Assembly: GCF_032118995.1 (NCBI RefSeq)
Contig: NC_092669.1
Coordinates: 12,820,335 to 12,884,334 of the forward strand
Origin: Asterias amurensis
Lineage: Eukaryota > Echinodermata > Asteroidea > Forcipulatida > Asteriidae
Reading direction: 5' to 3'
Length of the DNA: 64,000 bases
The notes below the pieces were generated by a model. It worked only from the letters and a program-made list of their open reading frames with translations, was not told the DNA's origin and made no database searches. Positions within the stretch are counted from its first letter, which is position 1; each line of letters begins with the position of its first letter. Below, piece by piece: positions 22,113 to 34,400 of the stretch. The translations under genes and the position numbers were made by a program.

Positions 22113-22767
22113 ATTGCCATGTTCACTCATAACACAAACCATTCTAGGAAAGTACAACATTAGTTTTCAAAGATTTACTTTCAAATCTCTTTAAAAAAAA
22201 ACTGCAAACTCACAAGTTCTTACATAATCCAACTCTACTTGGGTTGATGAAAAATGAAGCCGCAAAGATTTCTAAAAAAAAAACACAAAAAACTAAACGA
22301 TTCTTATCAAGCAATTGGTTTTTCACCCCTGCATAAAAAAAACCTAGATTTTCTTCACCACTAACAAAACAACTGAATCTTTCTGTATTTAAGATACTGT
22401 GCGTTACATGGAAAAAATCCCAAACCTAACATTGTACTTTCCAACTATCGTATTTACCAATCTCATTTACATTTCTGTGACTTTTTTTTATACAATTGTT
22501 TTTTGATATCGACATTATCTACTCAAGTTGTCGGTTCTCAACGAGACAACTTTTTATTATTTATACAATAAATTAAAATAATATCTATAATAACTCTCAT
22601 CTTACACTACATACAGAAGTAAACATTTATGTAAAAACAACAGAGTAAACTAAAAGGTTTTATTTTGTGTTTTATCCTCTCCAAATTGCAGCAATTTTTC
22701 CCCTTTAATTTTATAGTGATGCATCTAAGAGATTCCAAACTGAGTCAAAGATTTGCACTTTTTCATT

Positions 22768-23119
22768 CTTAGAGGCACTGGACACTATTGGTAATTGTCA
22801 AAGACCAGTCTATAGGTGTATCCCAAGATATGCATAAAATAACCAACCTGTGAAAATATGGGCTCAATTGGGTATCGAATTTGCAAGAGAACAATGAAAG
22901 AACAAAACACCATTGTTGCGTTTTTGTGTGTGATGCATATTTAAAGTATTTCATTATTTTGGTGAAACATTACCTTTCTCAAAACTTATGTTACTTCAGA
23001 GGGAGATGTTTCTCACAGTGTTTATACCATCAACAGCTCTCTGTTGCTCGTTACCAAGTAAGTTTTTATGCTATTATTTATTTTGAGTAATTACCAACAA
23101 TGTCCAGTGCCTTTAAAGT
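22768..23119. mobile_element. MITE-like element family A, intact-looking copy
   Basis: Terminal inverted repeats AGGCACTGGACACTATTGGT and, inverted, ACCAACAATGTCCAGTGCCT. The body carries AAATAACCAACCTGTGAAAA and CATCAACAGCTCTCTGTTGC. No open frame of note. A typical non-autonomous DNA element by structure; the transposase family is not recognised. Confidence 0.75.
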
Positions 23120-23546
23120 GTAAGCTACAGATCAAACTGAAGATGATTGTTTCACAATCGAATTACAGTAAATGTGTCGTGTTGTTAAGCGTGGTTAGTT
23201 GCAATTCAAGAAAACTAAAGCATTCAAGGAAAACAAAGACTCTCATGAAAATAAAATAGCAAACAAATCGCAAGAAAAATATTTCATAAAAGTAAATTAT
23301 GAAAGCGAGTTCGAAAAAAAAAGTGAAAACAAATGAAACAAAACTGTAATACAAGTCATTCAGATTAATCCGTTCAAAAACACAAAATATAACAAATATT
23401 TTACAAAATCAAGCAGTTAATAAATAGCTGAATCGGACCCAAAATACAAATTCACAAAACAAAACTGAACGGCCAGAAAAATCCTCTGTAAAATGAACTC
23501 ATATAAAAATCTTCATCAATTAATCAATGAATAAATAAATAACAAT

Positions 23547-23990
23547 AGAATAGATGTTAAATTTGCATCGGGGATAAAGAATATTAATTTTGGTTTTTAC
23601 CCATACACCGATGTGTGTTAGCACTGTATACTCAGTACTTTCCCGAGTCCTGTGAAAAAATATCACAGGCATGTTACTCGGGTGTATAATAGATGTTAAA
23701 TTTGCATCGGGGATAAAGAATATTAATTTTACATCTATTATATCATTATCATTAACATCTATTATATCGTTGCGGTACCCGCTGCCAAAACATAGGATTC
23801 GAACTGCCTCTAGCTGCTGGGCAACCTCGGTAGTCTAGTTGGTAAGACACTGCTCTAGAATTGCAAGGGTCGTGGGTTCGAATCCCACCCGAGTAACATG
23901 CCTGTGATATTTTTTCACAGGACTCGGGAAAGTACTGAGTATACAGTGCTAACACACATCGGTGTATGGGTAAAAACCAAAATTAAAATA
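23547..23990. mobile_element. Head-to-head pair of tRNA-like SINE copies (family 2)
   Basis: The right copy (+) has an A-box-like TAGTCTAGTTGGTAAGAC (23831-23848) and B box GTGGGTTCGAATCCCAC (23872-23888), then a tail ending TGTATGGGTAAAAACCAAAA. The left copy (-) is the tail half only. Arms 23600-23683 and 23884-23967 are perfect inverted repeats over 84 bp. The tail segment GTTAAATTTGCATCGGGGAT occurs both at 23555 and at 23696. Confidence 0.7.
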
Positions 23991-24054
23991 ACAATAGCAA
24001 ATATGTGTTGTACTTCCAGCACTATTTGCAAATAAATAAATTGACCGGTTAGCA

Positions 24055-24260
24055 TAAAATCACTAAGCCACAAAAATGTGCTCAGCAAAAAGGGTCAAAA
24101 TGTACATTTTCATCATCAAAAATTTGGCTAGTAACACTTCTCTGCTAAGCAGAAATTTGTACAATGCATAGCAGCTTTCAGAAACGGACCAGTGCCCTAA
24201 TAAATAGAGCTGCCTCAGACAATTTTGCTTACCAGTTTTATGCTTAGCAAAAGTTACCAA
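24055..24260. mobile_element. MITE-like element, family B, diverged
   Basis: GCTAAGCAGAAATTTG and its inverted counterparts around TTTTATGCTTAGCAAAAG with the ACCAGTG motif resemble the hairpin family at 8487-8731. The ends are worn. Confidence 0.4.
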
Positions 24261-24595
24261 GATACCAGTGCATGTGACATGGTTTTTTGTCTTGTAATCT
24301 TACTCTTGTAAGCTTAATTTTTAAGCTTAGCTACTTCTTGAACACAAGCAGCTCATAAAAGTAACCCATGGCGACAGCATTATAGTTTTACTTAAAACTT
24401 TGAATAAAATAACAGTTTGTGAGATGTTTTTATCTTTGTTTTGTTTTTGACAATACTGTTGTCAGCGTATTTATAAGAGGGTCATTTAATCTATATTGCT
24501 GAGATTAAAGTTAAAAAATTAACCTTTTTTTGGCTCTTTTTTTTTCCTTTTCGAAAAAACTTCAGATTGCATAGGGATACAGTTTAAAAGCCTTT

Positions 24596-24601
24596 TTATT
24601 T
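24596..24601 (-). terminator. Candidate poly(A) signal for PHF21A
   Basis: TTTATT on the plus strand (AATAAA on the minus strand) about 830 bp past the stop codon. Other AATAAA matches exist in this AT-rich gap, so the choice is uncertain. Confidence 0.25.
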
Positions 24602-24675
24602 ATTTATAAAATACTACAAATCAAATTTGTACAGTTTGGGAAATAATTTTGTATAAGGGCAAAAAATGGCACAGA

Positions 24676-24945
24676 TCTGTTCGTTAACCCATCACTGAAT
24701 ATTCATGTTTGACAACCCATCACTGAATATTCATGAGCAAGTCCCCAAATCCCTGGCAAAGATCTGTTTAACCCATCACTGAATATTCATGAGCAAGTCC
24801 TCAAATCCCTGGCAAAGATTTGTTTGTTTACCCATCTATGAATATTCATGAGCAAATCCCTGGCAAATATCTGTTTGTTAACCCATCAATGAATATTTGT
24901 TTGATAACACATCACTGAATATTCATAAGCAAGTCCCCAAATCTT
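24676..24945 (+). repeat. Tandem repeat with CACTGAATATTCATGAGC core
   Basis: Five to six copies of a variable ~55-bp unit: ACCCATCACTGAATATTCAT, AGCAAGTCC, CAAATCCCTGGCAAAGATCT. It lies in the PHF21A 3' flank. Confidence 0.75.
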
Positions 24946-25428
24946 TCCAAACTGTCCACTAAGCTGTCACCATTACTTGACAAAACCTGACAAATAGTAA
25001 GAGGAGAAAATTTTCCAACAAGTGCATGCTGCAATACAACTGGCTTCTCAAAATACTTATAAATTACCTTTCATCTCACAAGTAAGGCAAAATGGTATGA
25101 CACCCCTACAAAAAAATAGGGTGCACTGTAAATCTATACCCCCTGCTTGATACAGGAGATACCACTTTTGTAACAAAGGGGCGAGCAAACTTATGGAGGG
25201 GGAAAACCGCAGTAAATAGTTTAGAAATTTCAGTCTTATATACATATTTAAACAAAAGTTTTGGCTCTGCCAAAAAATATCCAAGTTTTGACATTACAAA
25301 CGGGCGTGTTTTCAAGACCAACACTCCAGAATACCTCTCTTAAATAATGGTGGATTCCAATAGTACATATCTATGGTGTATCTATGGGAGAGTCCACTGC
25401 AGTACTGGGGGTGATTTATGGCTTATTA

Positions 25429-28400
25429 CTAAACCTGGAAGCGTGAGATAAACCCTTGTAGTTGAACGATGGCCTTTTCTGTTTTACGGAACGAATCCGT
25501 CAGGCCATCTCTGGCTTGCATTTGCTTCTGAAAGAAAAACAGAAGAAAAAACACAGGTCAAATAATGTCTCCAAGGTCACAAAGTGATAACATGGACATA
25601 TATTATAGCTATTAATTTTTTGTTTTTTTTAATTTGTATACACCGATGTGCAAGTACTTTTAGCTTATTACTCGGTTGGATTTCGAACCCACGACCTTTG
25701 CAACTCTAGAGCAGTGTCTTACCAACTAGACCACTGAGATTTGCCATTTGGGAAATTACGTTGGTTAAGGGTTGCTTTTATTTGGAGGTAGAATAAATCG
25801 TCATTAGTTCTGGTCATTAGTATATACTTACAGCTATTGCATCGTTGAGTTGTCTAGCTTTGCCTTCAAGTTGAATGCGCTCGTTCTGAAGCTCAGACGC
25901 CTTCCTCTGGAGTCGTTTTTTCTCCTCTTCCTTGGACATCCGATGTTGGACGTAGGTGTGGACGATGGCTAGAGTTCCTTGCCAATCAGATTGCGGGGAT
26001 TCTTTTAACTGGAGTGGTCAAGAAGTGACGAGAGGTCAATAACGGGGTCGCAAAATATCAATTTGCTCATTCATTGAAGTATGATTATTAAAATTACTCT
26101 TCATCTTAATGGCCTGGAATTTCATCTTTGAGAGGGCAAGCCTCCATGAAATTCCAGGCCTGAACTTATGTCTAGACTCTGATTGAAGTTTTTTTTCTTC
26201 CAGTATTTTGAAAAAAAAGTTTCAGTATGTTCTGCTGGAATAGAGTGAATTTAGAATGTGCCTTAAAATGATTTTTAACAAGTTGTCTCGGTATGATAAA
26301 CAATTTTTAAATATCAATTTGGGTACAAGTGTATGAAGAAGGTATTGGTTTGTAAGTTACGAGCCAAATGCATGTCTAAGATTAATCGGACGCTTAACTG
26401 AACCAACCCTTGGGTAGGTTTGTACTCCTCGCCAATCAGCGTGTAATTAAGAATTAAAATTAGTTCTTAAGTCGAGAGAGTCATTTTTATTCCTTTTTTA
26501 TTTTAAATTGATGTCATGCAAAATGTGTAATCGGTTTTTCACTATCTTCTTGTGATCCAAATGGCCGATCGATCTCAAACATTAACAGGTTTGTGGTTTA
26601 CATAAAGTGCTTACACTGCCAGCAACAGTTTTGTTAGCAAAAACCAATTCTGTAATGATCCTTTAAACAGGATTACCGAAATTTTCAAAATTCGCTGCAA
26701 ACAGCGCTTGTTCTGGCTATGCTTGCATGGAGTAGGAACCCACCCATTAGCCTTTTTGAGGTATGATGGACACAATAAAAAGTGCACTGTTTGGTATGGG
26801 TGTATACAGACAGATTACCCAAACGACAAAGAGCAAGTTCGCGTGTGCTCCATCAGTACCTAAAAGTTGACTATTTTAACTCTAACCCCGGCTGGTCGAC
26901 CATTGGTCGACTACTGTGGTTGACCATTTGGAACCAGTCTCAAGCCCATGGTTCCTTCACTGGTCCCAATAGCCTGTTCCATCCTAACATGTGTAAAGCG
27001 CAGAGGGAAACCAGTGACACTATAGCAGTAATGCAGGGAGTGTTGACTACCGTGGTACCAATGGTTGACTAGACTTCCAACCGAGTCGCTCAAGTTAGTG
27101 CGTCACTGCGCATGTACATTGCTGGTCAATAGTCAGCTAAATGTTGCACACTCGAACTTGCTCATAGCGTTATTATATTGTGTCCACCATATCTAAAAAT
27201 GGCTTGTAGGATCCCCTTTGCATATGCGTGAATACACCAGTACTGGAATACACATAATGTGTACCTTGCACTGTGGACAACTCCACAACCCCGGGGGTAC
27301 CGCCAACAGAGGGGGTTCTAGACACCCAAGGTGATACACCAACGGACAGGTGTCGCACATGAGCAACTCCTCTGTGCTTAGACCACACGCTGAGCAATGA
27401 TCCTTGTGCTTCTGTATAGAGCAGGGGGTTTACATATAGGGACATACACAATCAGAAAGATGTTAAAATAAGAATCATGCAAAGCTTTTAGAGGAGTGGG
27501 GGAGGGGTGGGGTAGGGTTGGGATAGGGTTGGGGTAGGGTTGGGGTAGGGTTGGGGTAGGGTTGGGGTAAGGTTGGGGTAGGGTTGGGGTAGGGTTGGGG
27601 TAGGGTTGGGGTAGGGTTGGGGTAGGTACAGGGATAAACGGAGGAAGGGTAGGGGAAGTTGAATCATGCAAAGCTTTTGGAGGAGTGGGTAGGTACGGAG
27701 TAGGGTTGGGGTAGGGTTGGGGTAGGGTTGGGGTTTACATACAGAGATACACAACTACAGAGATGTTAAAATAAGAATCATGCAAAGTTTTAGAGGGGTG
27801 GGGAGGGTGGGGGTTGGGGTAGGATTGGGTAGGTACAAGGTAGGTTAGGGGATGGATGGAGTAGGTTTGGGGTAGGTTTGGGGTAGGGTTAGGGTAGGTA
27901 CAGGGGTTGGGGTAGGTGCGTGGTAATGGGTGGAAAGGTAAAGGATAGGGATTGGTAATATACCCATCACACTGAACTTGTTCTCACTACGTTCTGAAAA
28001 ATGTAGTCTGGATGCAAGACGTTGTTATTCACACTGTCACTCAACTATCGCGATCCACCACTTGCTCCCTCCTCGCAGCGCACAATACTATCGACTTGCA
28101 TCATGACAACAATTTTCAGAATGTAGTGAGAACGAGTTCGGTGATTGGGGTTTAAGGAAGGATTGGGATTGGATAGGGGAGGGGGTTCAATGAGAGGGAA
28201 TAGCAATGGTCAACAATTAAAAAGGAGTAGGCTAGAAAAGAAACGGACAATGAAGAGGGAATCGCACTTGTTGTTTGGACGTTTTCAAGACAAAGGTAAG
28301 GAACTGAGCTGTGTTTAGGGTTTGGTTTCGGGGGCAGGGCAAGGGTCAAATTATGAATAGTTTTTCTAAAGATATCTAAATAGGGAAAATAAAACAGAAG

Positions 28401-31400
28401 ATATTGGCCGTGTTCGAATCAAGCAACTTTGTATGTGGCTTTGACCATTGGCAGCGATAGCGCTACAGAAGCACACTTTTCAGCGATCCAACCACCACAT
28501 CTTTCAAAGCTATTAATTCGAACACCGCCATAGTCGCTAAGCAGTTTTCATCAGCATTTTCAACTGGTAACCAGTCAGTTGTGAATAACATGCTTAGCTA
28601 CGTTTGACCGGTTACCAAGGAAAGGGCTGAAGTGTCTTCATTGGTTTAGCAAACCGTGAAATGGTGCTAATGATTAGGTCTCATAATTCAAACGTAGTCC
28701 CACATACCTTGCAGGAAATACTGTATGTTACAGCGCCTTGAGCATCATTAAGCGACGGATATGCGCGCTATATAAGAAACCACTACTATTATTTATTACA
28801 AGTAAAATGATTCTTACATCAACCTCTTGTTTATTAAGTGCTCCATTCATACTGTTCTCTGCATCATCAATAGAATTATCTGAAGTCTTTTGAAGTTTCC
28901 CTGTGGCCGAATAAAATAATCAATAATAGTAAATAATAAAGAAGGTTTTAAATTTATTCATTCAATTCACATTGTATTTCCATACTGTCAAAAACACAGC
29001 ATTACAAAATGCAACAACAATGTAATAGCGAACTGAGTGTACAATATACAGCTGAATTTTCTCTACAAAACACCTTGTAGGACTTAAGGACAAGAATCGT
29101 AAGGGTGAAACGAGTCTTACCTTTTTTCCGTTTCTCTTGTCCGAACCCATTAGCTGCAAGGAACCTTGTTGCCGACTGCCGACTCTGAAAATACAACATA
29201 ACATTGTTCAGAACTGGAAAGACACCTTTGAGAGGGCAAGGCCATTTCCAATTTGCAAAGAGCATTTCTTTGGAAAATTTTGAAGTCTTAGGCACCAAGG
29301 CCAAAACCATGGCCTAGCGGTTAAGAGCACCGGATTCAAGCTCTGGTGTTTCTGATCAGTCGAGTGTGAGTTTGAGTCCCAGGCGTGACACCTGTGTCCT
29401 TAAGCAAGAAACATAACCATGATTGCTCCGTAAAGTTGGGGAGGTAGTGCTTTCTGCTCTACCAGCCAGGCTTCTGATGGATATAATACCCAAGCCTACA
29501 TCCCTTTGGACTGTAAAGGGGGTAACCCTGTTTCAGCCCCAGGAGTAGGTGGCAACGGCCCCTGGAAAAAATAGTTGATTGTTGCCCACAATTTGAAGTG
29601 GCCTTCAGGCCATGTGTGTCTGGCGAATTGCATACGAAAAAGATGAAGGGAAAAAAAAGGGGACAAAAAAGATGGGGGAAACAAAAAGAACAGCAATGAT
29701 CGCAAATGTTTAAAGCGCCCCCTAGTGATGCCTTACCTCCATCTCCTGTCTGTCGTAGTTAGAGAACTGAGGATTCGCCGTGCTTCTCCTCTTTCTCTCG
29801 GACCTTTTAGATTTGAGTTGTTCAGCCGTTTTTTGTGTGATTAAACCAAGCGAGGCCATAAACTCAAGTTTCTGTCAAAAAAGAATTGGCAATAAGTTAG
29901 AAAAAAATCACAAAATACAGAAGGCTTGCCCTTCCATGCTTTACAGGTTTTCATTTAAATATTACGTGACATTTAGATTGATAATAATATTATTAACTAC
30001 AATATTTTTACAGCGCTAAATACATAAGTTTCTAAGTTCTAAAATTGCTTAACCTAAACTGTTAATGTGTTACTGTGACATTTAGTTTCTTGTTTGCAAG
30101 AAAAACATTTTTATTTTAGAAAAATAAGTTTTAAATTAAATTTAAAAACAAGTAGGCCTATCACTCTAATTCCTAAGCTCAATAACCTGTGATGTTTGAG
30201 CTCTAGTTCACTTGCAAGAAAAACAACAAATCTTAAGAAAAACAAGTGAAAAATGAAATTTAAAAGCAAGTATTACTCTAATTTGTAGACTCAACAACCT
30301 GTGAAGGGAAAGACAATGAATAAACAATTTCAAAAATCACAGCAAAATATACAGTTAAATAGTAAATCAGGAAACAAATCAATAATAATAATTTATTGAT
30401 TTGTATTGCGCCCATTCTATAGAATGTACACAAGCGCATCAATAAATAGACAATGATTAAAAAGCTAACTGGTACAAGCAAGGAAATACCACAATCCAAA
30501 AAAAATGAAAACATAAGACCGTTACAGGCCTTCACAAACAGTAAAAATGCAAATATAAAGGCAGTAGATATAAAAATGCATTGACATAGAGGCAGTAGAT
30601 ATAAAAATGCATTGACATAGAGGCAGTAGATACAACAGTAAAAATGCATTGACATCAAGACAGTAGATACAACAGTAAAAATGCATTGACATAAAGACAG
30701 TAGATACAACAGTGCATTGGTATAAAGACAGTAGATACAACAATAGTAAAATGCATTGGTATAAAGTCAGTAGATAGAACAGTAAAATGCATTGACATAA
30801 AGACAGTAGGTACAACAGTAAAAATGCATTGAAATAAAAACAGGCTAGATACAACAGTAAAAATGCAATGACATATTAAAGACAGTAGATTCAAGAGTAA
30901 AAATGCATTGACACAAAGACAGTAGATACATCAGTAAAAATGAAATGACATTAAGACAGTAGATACAACAATAAAAATGCAGTGAAATAAAAACAGTAGA
31001 TACAACAATAAAAATGCAATGATATACTAAAGACAGTAGATTCAAGAGTGAAAATGCATGCGGCCTGCCCTTCAGTCGATAATAACAACAATGAGGACGG
31101 AGTTTTGAAGATAAGGGGCAGGCAGGAAAGCATACAAGAAAGGAAACTAAGCCGAGTTTTTAACATTGAGTATAATATTAGAACTAACCTCTTCCTCAGC
31201 TGATAATGTCTTTTTATGCGTGTGATGCTTTGAGCTGTTGTGACTCGACAATGTCGTTCTGGGCAATGCTGTTAACTTCTTGTATAGGTTGGTAGGACTA
31301 CTAGATTCCTGAAAAGAAAGTATAACATTCTTATTATAGATCTTGGGTTCTTCAAACTTGGCTATTAATATTCTCAACAATAACAATAACAAAGAGTTGT

Positions 31401-34400
31401 GAATATAATGCGCACATATATACCCTGCTGGGTGTGCAAGGCGCAGTAAAAACCATAAACAAAACAGACACAACAAATTTAGTCTGTGACATAAGATAAG
31501 TTTTTAGAAGAGATTTGAACTTGTTCTAAGATTAAGTGGTAGAGAGTTCTAGAATATTGATAAATTGCTAGTCTATGGCCAATAAGAGGACTGTATTAGA
31601 TTATGAATATTCATAAATGTCTAGCCTATGGCCAATAAGTATACAACTGTATTAGATTATGAATATTGATAAATTGCTAGTCTATGGCCAATAAGAAGAC
31701 TGTATTAGATCATGAATATTCATGAACTTACTAACCTTTGGCAGTGATTGGTTGGGAGGCAGTTTACTCTGTGCAAGTCGACACGCCACATTGGGCACTT
31801 TAATAGGTAGTATCGTGGGTTTATTAGTCAAGATGGACATTCTGGTAGGCGTTGTCGGTGATTGGTGCGGATGGTGCTGTGAGGTGACCCTAGGGGGGCC
31901 TGGGGGTGTCTTGTTGACCGATGTGATACGATTCGGGATGTTTAGGTTCTGGGACGTTGTGAGGGGCGTGGACGTAACCTGCCAACAAAAGAGGAAGAAA
32001 TATTCATTCATTTCTTTTACCACACACAAAGAAAAGTGATATAATTTACATTAATAATTAAAGAAAACATAAGTAAAATAGGATTCTGTGCGAGGATGGA
32101 GTTCTCCAAGAAGCTTCAGCTTGTTGAGTAGAGACCCCCTCTATGACTAGTACCAATCATTAACTATGAAAATAAAGGTTCAGGCCTGTATGCTTCATTT
32201 TTGAAAGGGGCAAGGGCACCAAGGCATTTACTCCTTCGTGGAGGGCACCCTACACGTATGAGAACATTGTAACTCTACTGGAGCATTTCAAGGGCACTTA
32301 GGCAATGACCAGGGGGTGTGGAGGCAATTGCCTTTGTTGCCTCTGTGAAGTATCAGGTCTGGAGGCTGATGAACAAGGACTACTGGTCCACTCTGCGCTG
32401 TTGGTAAGCATTGATGCGACAATACCCAGAAGGCTTGTTCCAAATAGTCGACTAGCATAGTCCAACTACACAGATTTCAAGCAATGTTAGTCCAACTAAT
32501 GGTCAACCATAGCCCTTACGCGAACTTGGCCCAGACTGACGTAAAAGGAAAAAAAAGAGGAAAGGAGTTTTACCTGATCATTCTTCCCTGGCATTTCTTT
32601 CTGAATCCCAAGTTCTGATCGTAGTTGCTCTACAACTTTCTTCTGTAAGTGCAATAAAAAGAAAAGAGGAAACATTTGTTAATCGACCAAATTCTTTTTT
32701 TATACTTTTTTTACAACTTAAACCATCTCAACTTAAATTTATTTATCAATTTCTCTGATAACTTTTGTTTAATGACAGAAAGGAGAAACAAAAAACAAGA
32801 AAACGTCTTACAGCGCAGAACTGTTCACATATAAATTTCTACCATCAAGGGCCTCTAGGCAATGACCAGGGGGCATGGAGGCAATCGCCTTCATTGCCTC
32901 CGTGAAGTATCAGGCCTGTATTGGATACTGTACATCTTAAGCCCCCTATAATACAATGTATTTAGTTTCCACTCTGACACACTGTATAAACCAGTCTGCC
33001 TATCTTTCTTTGTTCTCAAACTCCTTCACTGTACACCACTGACTCAGTGACTGTTCCATGAACAATTGATTTCTATTGTTATGTCCTAACACACAAAACT
33101 ATGCATGATTGCTAGCCTTTTGTTCATCAAGGTCAATGAAGTAAACAATGCATGATCAGATCTACTGGTCCCCTTATAATGCCATAGCAAGCCATAACTA
33201 CTGCAAACACTTTTGCATAATAAAAAAGTTTAACCAAAAGCAATACATACTACTGCATGCCTCAAATTAACCCATGACACCCATGGCAATTGCCTTGGTG
33301 CCCTGTGCTTTTGCTGTGGTGCCCTTTGCAAAGTTCCAATACAAATTGACATTTTCCTCATAGAAGTACCCCTTACTAGAGGAAAGTCTCTGTGCCCCTA
33401 CAAGAGCAAAGTTCAAGGCTTGCTCTTGCTTCACTTTGAACAAGAAGGCCCAATAAAATGAGATCCCACAAGTCAAAGGGACCGGACATGGTAATAGACC
33501 GATCCACTAAGCACCGCCCCATTGCGTATTGACAAATCACAACACAACGAAGGTCCGACAAATAAGGTCCGACATGCGTGCATGTATCTTGGCGCGCGTG
33601 GCAGAGTTGTGCAGAAAGGCATTGGAGAGCCCCACGTGTTCTTGCTCACACGTGCGTCGTGGGCGGAGCCTACTGGATTGGTCTATTGTCAGAAGACCAG
33701 TATTCTCACTTGTATCCCAACATATAATGTATCAAATAACAGAGCTGTGAAAATTTTGACTCAATTCTGCAATTGGTCATTGAATTTGCAAGATAATAAT
33801 AAAAGACAAAAAAACACCCTGGTTGCATATATACAAGGCTTCAGCTGATAGTTTTTTTTACTATTTGAGTGAGAAATTACTTCTTTCTCAAAACTATATT
33901 ACTTCATCGGGAGCCGTTTCTCACCATGTTTTATACTGTCAACAGCTCTCCATTGCTTGTTACCAAGTAAGTTTTTATGCTAACAATTATGTTGAGTAGT
34001 TACCAATAGTGTCCAGTGTCTTTAAACCATAATGCTCTCGTATGTGGTTTTTTTTCGTCTTTTCCGTTTTAATCAGGGACCAATTTCTCATTCAAGTAAG
34101 TCAAACACCATGTGTTAGCTCAACACACTAACTGTTGGACTCTATAATTAGTATCCTACTGACCTGTGTTTCTGGCATAATGTCAATTGTGTTGTCAATC
34201 ACAAGGAGTTTTTTTTACAGGTTAGTCATTTTAACCATGTATCTTCCACCACTTCTAGACAGAGCACTATATCTAGTACAGGCCCGATACTTCATGGAGG
34301 TAACGGAGGCGATTGCCTCCATGTCCCCTTTCATTGCCTTGGTGCCCTTCAAATGATCAAGTAGAAATTTACAATTTCCTCATACATAAAGGTTGCCTTC

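Noticed and set aside
23831-23895. tRNA gene
   Set aside because: It has A- and B-box-like segments and a possible acceptor stem, but the anticodon arm does not fold well, and it is joined to a conserved tail repeated at 25627 and 45065, so it is a SINE head.
27173-27451. 92-codon minus-strand frame covering the PHD exon
   Set aside because: Wrong frame; the PHD finger reads in a different minus-strand frame with exact splice borders at 27265 and 27411.
27510-27627. Interstitial telomere
   Set aside because: The repeat is GGGTTGGGGTA, not TTAGGG, and no pure TTAGGG block is present.
30278-31166. Leucine/cysteine-rich minus-strand frames resembling membrane proteins
   Set aside because: They translate a ~38-bp minisatellite and a retroelement tail in several frames at once.
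33522-33848. 108-codon plus-strand frame
   Set aside because: It crosses unique intron sequence into a MITE family A copy, lacks splice support and resembles nothing.
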